Shown here: positions 5,304-10,293 of the stretch, in pieces | How the letters are laid out: the number at the start of each line of letters is the position of its first letter | Numbering within the stretch: position 1 is the first letter of the stretch | Assembly (NCBI GenBank): GCA_002425685.1 | Contig: DIMS01000053.1 | Span: 1-10,293, forward strand | Length of the DNA stretch: 10,293 nucleotides | Direction: 5' to 3' | From: Synergistaceae bacterium UBA5560 | Lineage (GTDB): Bacteria > Synergistota > Synergistia > Synergistales > Aminiphilaceae | The notes under the pieces: generated by a model | Database searches by the model: none | Told to the model about the DNA's origin: nothing | The model's input: only the letters and a program-made list of their open reading frames with translations | Made by a program: the position numbers and the translations under genes

Positions 5304-6476
5304 GTGGTGTGGCGAAATGGCCCGGGAGGACGATGCGGGAACATTGTGGCGAGCGTGCTGTTGAAAATAGCGGTCCTGTCGATTGTTCTCGGCACACTTT
5401 TCGTGGGGATGACCAGCCTGGGCACAGGCGCCAGGGCGGGGAGAATCGTCGAGGATCTGCATTGCCTGGGTACCGAAGCGGAGCGCTTTTTCCTCAAGTA
5501 CGGAAGTACGCCGACCTCTCTGGAGGAACTGTCCCGCGCCGTCTCTGCCATGGGGGGCAATGTCGCATCCCGATACGGGATGGTCACCGACGAGGGCGGT
5601 TTCCTTCGTGGATTTCGGGCGGATCTCGCCCACTTTCCGAAAGAGGTGCGGAAAAAACTCGCAGGATTGGCACGAGAAGGTGATTTGTACGGCGATGCGG
5701 CTTTTTCCGTTCCCTACAACGGCACGACAGAGGAACTCTTTGTTCCTTTTTTCGGCAAGACCATGTTGGCTTCGGAGAACGGCAATGCCACGATGGAGCC
5801 CCTTTTGTTCCAGGGGCGTGCGGTCTGGCCGGACCTTTTCTGGGGAGGTCGCGACGCGCTTCCACCCCTGGTGATGCGGAAAGAGGCCGGAGGTGTTCTG
5901 AACGTCTTCAACCCCGTGGGATCGAGCATGGCGGAGAGTGTCGTGGGGCGTCCGCTTTTTTTCTGGCGGGATCCAGGAACGGGGGGATGGCCCGCGAACT
6001 ATGAGGTGGTTGTCCGGGCGGCCTTGCAAGGAGCCGGTTCTCTGGGGCTTTACTACCGGTTGAAGGGTGATTTCATGCCCGAACGCTTCGGAGAGGGGTA
6101 TGTACTCATCTTCGACCCCGAACGGAGGGGTATCGTGGATGCGTCGGAGGGGACGCAGGTTCCGTCGAGAATGCGTGATTCTCTGGGGTATCTTCTGGTG
6201 CGGAAGCTTCACCGTGGGAAAGAGGACGGAGGCGGAGAGGGTGTTTTTCGCGCAGTCCCCCTTGGGCAGCTTGTGTCCCGCATTCCGGGTTTCCGGGGAT
6301 GGGGAACTCACGAGATTTCCCTTCGTGTCTCAGGCAGGCAGCATACCATTCTGGTGGACGGCGTGCGGGTCCTCGATTTTCTCGACGATCATTCCCTGGA
6401 GGGTGGGGCCGCCCTGCGCATCGCTCCCGCGAGCCGGGTGGTGCTCGAAGATGTGCGCGTTCTTCCCGCACGCTGA
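5304..6476 (+). CDS. Membrane-anchored pseudopilin-like protein of unknown function
   Basis: A 390-residue protein not confidently assigned. One membrane helix (about 14-36) is followed by an amphipathic stretch, roughly 43-80, of the kind seen in type IV pilins and pseudopilins (ARAGRIVEDLHCLGTEAERF and then a short helix after TPTSLEEL). The prepilin peptidase signature (Gly, then Phe-Thr-Leu, with Glu at +5) is missing, so processing is doubtful. The C-terminal 180 residues have a beta-rich pattern: YEVVVRA, LGLYYRL, YVLIFDP, HEISLRVSGRQHTILVDGVR, and a final LEDVRVLP. This suggests a concanavalin/LamG-like jelly-roll, as in DUF1080-type domains, which is inference from pattern only. The start is uncertain: GTG at 5304 follows GAGGGGGGA, and GTG at 5307 is equally possible. 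It sits 24 bp after the aminopeptidase gene and just before mutY in the same operon. Confidence 0.7.
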   Translation: MVWRNGPGGRCGNIVASVLLKIAVLSIVLGTLFVGMTSLGTGARAGRIVEDLHCLGTEAERFFLKYGSTPTSLEELSRAVSAMGGNVASRYGMVTDEGGFLRGFRADLAHFPKEVRKKLAGLAREGDLYGDAAFSVPYNGTTEELFVPFFGKTMLASENGNATMEPLLFQGRAVWPDLFWGGRDALPPLVMRKEAGGVLNVFNPVGSSMAESVVGRPLFFWRDPGTGGWPANYEVVVRAALQGAGSLGLYYRLKGDFMPERFGEGYVLIFDPERRGIVDASEGTQVPSRMRDSLGYLLVRKLHRGKEDGGGEGVFRAVPLGQLVSRIPGFRGWGTHEISLRVSGRQHTILVDGVRVLDFLDDHSLEGGAALRIAPASRVVLEDVRVLPAR

Positions 6477-6497
6477 CCCGGAGTGCGCTCTGCCGGA

Positions 6498-7691
6498 ATG
6501 AGTGTCGCGGAGCAATGCGGTCCGTTTCTCCTGTCGCAGGAGGTGTCTTTTGCCGAACTCGGAAACGTCCTTGTGGAATGGTTTTCCTCACACCGCAGGG
6601 ATCTTCCCTGGCGGAGGTCTTATGATCCTTACGAAATCCTCGTCTCGGAAGTCATGCTCCAGCAGACCCAGATGGAAAGGGGCGTTTCCTATTTTCTGCG
6701 GTGGATCGCCCGGTTTCCCACCGTGGCGGATCTCGCCAGGGCGGACGAAGAGGATGTCTTGAGGCTCTGGGAGGGACTGGGGTATTACAGCAGGGCGCGC
6801 AATCTTCTTCGGACGGCGCGCTGCATCGTGGAACGTCACGGAGGAAGCGTTCCACGCACGCTGCCTGAACTCCGCAGCCTTCCCGGGATCGGCCCATACA
6901 CGGCGGGAGCGATTCTTGCCATCGCGTGGAACATTCCCGAACCCGCGCTGGACGCCAACGGGGAACGGGTTCTCGCTCGCCTTCTGGACTGTCGGGAGAG
7001 TGTGCGGAGCCGTAAAGGCAGGGAATGCCTTCTTGCGACGATGCGGTGCATGACACCCGAAGGAAAGGCCCGGGATTTCACCCAGGGACTCATGGAGTTC
7101 GGCGCTCTTCTGTGCACTCCAAGGACACCCGGATGCGATGCTTGTCCCCTGCGAAAATCCTGCGCGGCCCTGACGGCGGGAACCGTGTTGCTACGTCCCG
7201 TCCTTCCCGAAAAGCGTGTCTCCGTACCCCTGTCCGTGGTGGCGGGAATCCTTCGACGTTCCGACGGCGCGGTGTTTCTCAGACGCCGCCCTCTGGGAGG
7301 ACTTCTGGGAGGACTTTGGGAATTTCCCGGCGGAAAAGTGGAGAAAGGAGAATGCTTCGAGGAGGCCCTTGTGCGGGCAATGCGGGAGGAACTCGGGGTC
7401 GAGATACTTCCGGGGCCGTTGCTCTGCAAGGTGTCGCACGGATACACCACATTCCGCGTTTCGCTCCGCGTCCATCTCTGTCTCTTCCCGGACGCTCCCG
7501 GGCAAGAGACTATCCTCGGCGGGGAAGTGCTCGCGGGTCTCCGCTCGCGTGCCGCGAGCGAGAGTGCCTGGGTTGCTCCCAAGGCTCTTGGCGACTACCC
7601 TTTGGCCGGTGGGAGCAGAAAGGCCGTGCGGATTCTCCTGGAGAAAGGGGTTTTTTCCGAGGCCGCCGAGGGGGATGACGCCGGTCCGTAG
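6498..7691 (+). CDS. mutY: A/G-specific adenine DNA glycosylase MutY
   Basis: A 397-residue MutY, which removes adenine mispaired with 8-oxoguanine. It has the catalytic Glu51 (SEVMLQQTQ) and WEGLGYYSRARNL (91-103). The helix-hairpin-helix is LPGIGPYTAGAI (128-139), with catalytic Asp152 in ALDANGERVL. The [4Fe-4S] ligands are Cys206, Cys213, Cys216 and Cys222 in CX6CX2CX5C spacing. The C-terminal MutT-like domain (about 243-385) contains LWEFPGGKVEKGE and a Nudix box in which the Glu of the RE pair is Ala294. That fits its role in sensing 8-oxoG rather than hydrolysing nucleotides. VSH at 312-314 matches the FSH recognition loop. The start is uncertain: ATG 6498 is chosen, but no good ribosome-binding site precedes it, and GTG 6483 would lie 6 bp after the previous stop. 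Last gene of the operon. Confidence 0.95.
   Translation: MSVAEQCGPFLLSQEVSFAELGNVLVEWFSSHRRDLPWRRSYDPYEILVSEVMLQQTQMERGVSYFLRWIARFPTVADLARADEEDVLRLWEGLGYYSRARNLLRTARCIVERHGGSVPRTLPELRSLPGIGPYTAGAILAIAWNIPEPALDANGERVLARLLDCRESVRSRKGRECLLATMRCMTPEGKARDFTQGLMEFGALLCTPRTPGCDACPLRKSCAALTAGTVLLRPVLPEKRVSVPLSVVAGILRRSDGAVFLRRRPLGGLLGGLWEFPGGKVEKGECFEEALVRAMREELGVEILPGPLLCKVSHGYTTFRVSLRVHLCLFPDAPGQETILGGEVLAGLRSRAASESAWVAPKALGDYPLAGGSRKAVRILLEKGVFSEAAEGDDAGP
7293..7316 (+). repeat. Exact tandem 12-bp repeat inside mutY
   Basis: CTGGGAGGACTT occurs twice with no gap and encodes the doubled Leu-Gly-Gly-Leu just before the WEFPGGK segment of the MutT-like domain. The frame is kept. MutY proteins usually have a Gly/Leu-rich turn here, so it may be a tolerated in-frame duplication. 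Confidence 0.8.
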
Positions 7692-7790
7692 TTGTTGTTG
7701 TCATGCTGTGTAAAAAGATTGCTGACAAGTGGCGAAGCCGTTTCGGAACCATGTCGAACCCGGAGTCCGTCGCTTCATGGAAAATGTATC

Positions 7791-7843
7791 ACGACCGCAA
7801 GAAACTCGTTTTCTCTGGACGAGCTCCTTGCGGTCGTTTTTTT
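7791..7843 (+). terminator. Strong intrinsic terminator of the ychF-mutY operon
   Basis: An 11-bp stem (ACGACCGCAAG 7791-7801 with CTTGCGGTCGT 7827-7837) continues through a 3x3 internal loop into a 5-bp upper stem (CTCGT/ACGAG) with a 9-nt loop, and is followed by seven T (7837-7843). It starts 99 nt after the mutY stop. The converging protease gene ends at 7842, so the same hairpin lies directly behind its stop codon. On the minus strand it is followed only by a weak T-run (ATTTTCC). Confidence 0.88.
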
Positions 7844-9329
7844 AAAGGAGTTTTCGTACCTTGCGTGCTTTTGTCTCTCGTCCGGTGCGCCGGAAGAGCG
7901 GAACAAGGGGGATGAGCAGTAGGAAGATCCCCGCCGGCGCTGTTGCGGCGGCGCAACCACCTCCCCCTCCATCGGAGGCGGGAACGAGTCCCACGGCCTT
8001 TGGCTCCGTTCCCTTTGCATTCGTCACGAAGGAGGTATCGGTGGTTCGGGCCGGGCGGAGAACGTTCCCCGCAATGACGGAAAGGGAGGACGCAGCGGTG
8101 GAAAGGGCGGTGCTGCCGCTCTGCATCCAGAGCGGCGTGTCAACCGCATTGAGGAGGACATTGCGCACCTGCCAGTTGGCGAGTTCGGCGCGGCGCGCCC
8201 ACAGGGCCGCCGCCACGCCGGTGGTGATGGGAGAGGCGAAGGATGTCCCGTTCACGGTCTTGTAGCCGCTGCCGCTCTTGTCGGTAGTCGTGATGGCCAC
8301 TCCAGGAGCGGCCACTTCGACTGCGTAGGCGCTGTGGTTTGAGAAGGACGCCAGCAGTCCCGCCGTATCCGTGGCGGCAACGGCAAGGGCGTTTCTCGCG
8401 GAGGCTCTTGCCGGATAGACGTACTTGCGGTCAAGATCGACGGCCTCGTTGCCTGCGGCGGAGAAGAAGAGCATCCCCACCTCGTCGCACCGAAGGAAGA
8501 GTTCCTCGAAGAAGCTTTGCAATGCGCTGTCGGGACTGTCGGAGGGATCCGTGGAATAACTGAAGTTCAGGAAAATCTTTTTCCCCGGCAGCGTGTTGTT
8601 GGCGAGCCCCACGAGGTAATCTACTGCGGCGGTGAGGTCGCTCACCTTGGCGCTGCCGTTTTTGTCGGCGACTTTCACGGGGAGGAGCGGCGCGGAGGGG
8701 ATGATGCCCGTCGCCGATCCCGCGAGCGTGCCCGTCACGTTCGTGCCGTGGCCGTGTTCATCGGCGAGAGCCGACCTGCTTCCCGCAGTGCGCGTGATCG
8801 CGTTGTAGGCAAGGTCCCACCGGATCGGGGCCCCGGAAAAGTCCGGGTGGTCATTGAGACCCGAATCGAGGACCGCCACGAGAACGGTATTCCACTGCGC
8901 TGCGGTGATTCCGGAGGTAAGCCCCGCGTTTTGTGCCCATGCGACGTGCCAGGGTGTGTCCAGCGCCGGGTCGAAGGTCATCCCGGCTTCTTCGGGCGCG
9001 GCGTGAAAGAGAATGTCCGCCCGAACGAGAAGGAGTGTCCCCGATTTCCGGACGAGGGCGGCATCCTTGTCATCCAGATCGATCAAGGAAGCGCCGATGT
9101 TGGAGAACTCCTCCGATGCGGTGGACGAGATGCCCAACGAGGTGAGTCTTTCAGATGCCTGGAAAGAGGACGTGCTTGCATGGGCCGTGTCGTTCTCTTC
9201 GCCTCTCGGGGCGAGGAGAATGTAGGGGGCACCCGGGGATGCGGCAGGAAACAGCGTCGTGAGCAGGAACGACGCAAGAAGGAGGGCAGAGAGCGACAGA
9301 AAAGAGCGTCGAACGGGTGCTGTATACAT
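7842..9329 (-). CDS. Secreted subtilisin-like serine protease with Synerg-CTERM-type sorting signal
   Basis: A 495-residue S8 (subtilase) endopeptidase. Residues 1-33 form a signal peptide, and about 35-110 is probably an inhibitory propeptide. The catalytic domain runs from about 125 to 395. It carries Asp155 (VAVLDSG), His194 (DEHGHGT), the oxyanion Asn294 (SAAGNE) and Ser363 (NGTSFASP), so the triad is complete. The C-terminus has a Gly-rich run and Cys459 (GGGGGCA), a hydrophobic helix (about 466-479) and a basic tail starting FRRTGR. This layout matches the Synerg-CTERM class of Cys-containing C-terminal sorting signals, suggesting temporary membrane retention and processing to the cell surface. 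ATG 9329 has AAAGGA 10 nt upstream. The gene may be co-transcribed with gpsA, 73 bp upstream. The TAA overlaps the T-run of the mutY terminator. Substrate unknown; a nutritional protease is plausible in a peptide-fermenting organism. Confidence 0.93.
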   Translation of the reverse strand: MYTAPVRRSFLSLSALLLASFLLTTLFPAASPGAPYILLAPRGEENDTAHASTSSFQASERLTSLGISSTASEEFSNIGASLIDLDDKDAALVRKSGTLLLVRADILFHAAPEEAGMTFDPALDTPWHVAWAQNAGLTSGITAAQWNTVLVAVLDSGLNDHPDFSGAPIRWDLAYNAITRTAGSRSALADEHGHGTNVTGTLAGSATGIIPSAPLLPVKVADKNGSAKVSDLTAAVDYLVGLANNTLPGKKIFLNFSYSTDPSDSPDSALQSFFEELFLRCDEVGMLFFSAAGNEAVDLDRKYVYPARASARNALAVAATDTAGLLASFSNHSAYAVEVAAPGVAITTTDKSGSGYKTVNGTSFASPITTGVAAALWARRAELANWQVRNVLLNAVDTPLWMQSGSTALSTAASSLSVIAGNVLRPARTTDTSFVTNAKGTEPKAVGLVPASDGGGGGCAAATAPAGIFLLLIPLVPLFRRTGRETKARKVRKLL

Positions 9330-9364
9330 GGATATCAGATCCTTTCCGTGAAAGAATTCATAAA

Positions 9365-9384
9365 CGGATGTTCCTGTTCATCCG
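9365..9384 (-). other. Hairpin between gpsA and the protease gene
   Basis: A 6-bp stem (CGGATG/CATCCG) with an 8-nt loop, followed on the minus strand by TTTATG. The short T-run makes it a weak or partial terminator after gpsA. It lies about 35 nt before the protease start. Confidence 0.35.
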
Positions 9385-9402
9385 CGTTGGAGGGGTTCCT
9401 TT

Positions 9403-10293
9403 TCAGGAGTCCGCTTCCCTGCCGCCCCAGAGCAGCTCCGGAGAGAGTTCTGGTTTCGGATCCCGTAGAAGAAGCTCGTCCAGAATATCCCGAGGGGCTG
9501 CGTTCTCGTGGAGAATGCGGAACACGCCCTCGACGATGGGAAGTTCTACCCCGAAGGCGTCGGCGTGTTCCCGGAGTGCCTGGGCCGTGTAATATCCTTC
9601 GGCCACCTGGCCCAGCCGAAGGAGTGCCTCTTCCGGGGGCATCCCCTTGCCGACGGAGAAACCCAGGCGGAAATTTCTGGAGTGACGGCTGTAGCAGGTG
9701 GTCATGAGGTCGCCGACACCGGCGAGTCCCGTGAGGGTGAGCGGGTTCGCGCCCAGACGGGCTCCAAGACGGAGAATTTCCGCGAGTCCCCGCGTGGCGA
9801 GCGCGGCCACGGCGTTGTCTCCCAAGCCCATACCCTGGGTTATGCCTGCGGCGATGGCCACTACGTTTTTCACGGCACCACCGATCTCCACACCCGTCAC
9901 GTCCTCGTTCGTGTAGACACGGAAGGTATTTCCCGTGAGGAGGACCTGCCATTCGAAGGCCTCCTCGAAAAGTGCCGAAGCGACGACCACCGCGGTAGGA
10001 AGTCCCTGAACCACTTCCTCCGCGTGACACGGACCGGAGAGCACGCTGTACACGGCCATGGGAAGCGTCTCGTGACAGACCTGGCTCATTGCCTTTCCTG
10101 TGGTGATTTCGAAGCCTTTGGCGAGATTGCAGGCCCGGACGTTTCGCGGGGCGAGCGGCCGGAGCTTGCCCGCCAACTCCCGGAACGATTGGGCAGGGAC
10201 GGCGAAAACCCATCTTTCGGCGAAGATTGCCGCCTCGGCGAGATTGCCTGTCGGAAGCAGATTCGGACTGAGCGGAATATCCTCAAGATAGTC
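9403..10293 (-). CDS. gpsA: NAD(P)+-dependent glycerol-3-phosphate dehydrogenase GpsA, N-terminus outside the window
   Basis: The cytoplasmic enzyme that reduces dihydroxyacetone phosphate to sn-glycerol 3-phosphate, the backbone for phospholipids. The frame is open to the window edge and gives 296 residues. About 35 more, including the Rossmann GxGxxG loop, should lie beyond 10293. Visible markers, numbered from the first codon at the edge, are FAVPAQ (30-35), KGFE (59-62) and SGPCHAEEV (86-94). The segment GGAVKNVVAIAAG (138-150) carries the catalytic Lys142, followed by GLGDNA (156-161) and TRGLAEI (167-173). GLAGVGDLMTTC (189-200) with SRN (205-207) completes the signature. An internal TTG at 10176 is not the start, because the family sequence continues upstream of it. 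The tail after DPKPE runs about 14 residues further than needed and is Glu/Gly-rich. Confidence 0.95.
   Translation of the reverse strand, partial: DYLEDIPLSPNLLPTGNLAEAAIFAERWVFAVPAQSFRELAGKLRPLAPRNVRACNLAKGFEITTGKAMSQVCHETLPMAVYSVLSGPCHAEEVVQGLPTAVVVASALFEEAFEWQVLLTGNTFRVYTNEDVTGVEIGGAVKNVVAIAAGITQGMGLGDNAVAALATRGLAEILRLGARLGANPLTLTGLAGVGDLMTTCYSRHSRNFRLGFSVGKGMPPEEALLRLGQVAEGYYTAQALREHADAFGVELPIVEGVFRILHENAAPRDILDELLLRDPKPELSPELLWGGREADS

Noticed and set aside
3372..6311. A 979-codon open frame on the minus strand opposite the oxidoreductase, aminopeptidase and pseudopilin-like genes.
   Set aside because: It is Arg/His/Pro-rich without any domain, runs antisense to three well-supported genes, and is a typical by-product of GC-rich codon use.
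7692..7922. Short plus-strand open frames between mutY and the protease gene.
   Set aside because: They run through the strong terminator and antisense into the protease coding region, without a ribosome-binding site or motif.
8517..9707. A 396-codon plus-strand open frame opposite the protease and the end of gpsA.
   Set aside because: It spans two real minus-strand genes and their gap, with low-complexity Arg/Gly/Glu-rich sequence and no domain.

Overview
This 10.3-kb window is GC-rich, densely coding bacterial chromosome with no sign of a prophage, insertion sequence, CRISPR array or RNA operon. The best lineage clue is the C-terminus of the subtilisin-like protease at 7842-9329. It has a Gly-rich stretch with a single Cys, then a hydrophobic helix, then a basic tail, which is the layout of the Synerg-CTERM sorting signal of Synergistota. 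Peptide and amino-acid enzymes, as in amino-acid-fermenting anaerobes of that phylum, fit this. The phylum call is an inference; no genus is claimed.

Left part (1-2129). A small secreted lytic transglycosylase (minus) diverges from an exported protein of unknown function (plus, 928-1500). The roughly 240 bp between them hold a convincing minus-strand intrinsic terminator inside the transglycosylase leader, plus inverted repeats that could form alternative structures. The unknown gene converges on, and overlaps by 49 bp, a stand-alone class II glutamine amidotransferase-like gene (minus).

Middle (2288-7691). Five plus-strand genes lie close together and look like one operon: a divergent YchF/OLA1-family P-loop nucleotidase, an Old Yellow Enzyme-family flavin oxidoreductase, an M55 (DppA-type) D-aminopeptidase, a membrane-anchored pseudopilin-like protein of unknown function, and the adenine glycosylase MutY. 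A long hairpin with seven T residues (7791-7843) ends the cluster. The oxidoreductase and aminopeptidase are only 6 bp apart and probably translationally linked. What they share with the YchF-like protein and MutY is not evident from sequence.

Right part (7842-10293). A secreted subtilase and a 5'-truncated gpsA (glycerol-3-phosphate dehydrogenase, phospholipid precursor synthesis) lie on the minus strand, 73 bp apart and possibly co-transcribed. The subtilase stop codon abuts the mutY terminator, so the two convergent units may share it.

No clearly new multi-gene system is visible. The items most worth following up are the transglycosylase leader and divergent intergenic region, the divergent YchF paralogue in its operon, the pseudopilin-like protein, and the Cys-containing sorting signal on the protease. 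No stretch longer than 300 bases lacks a gene.
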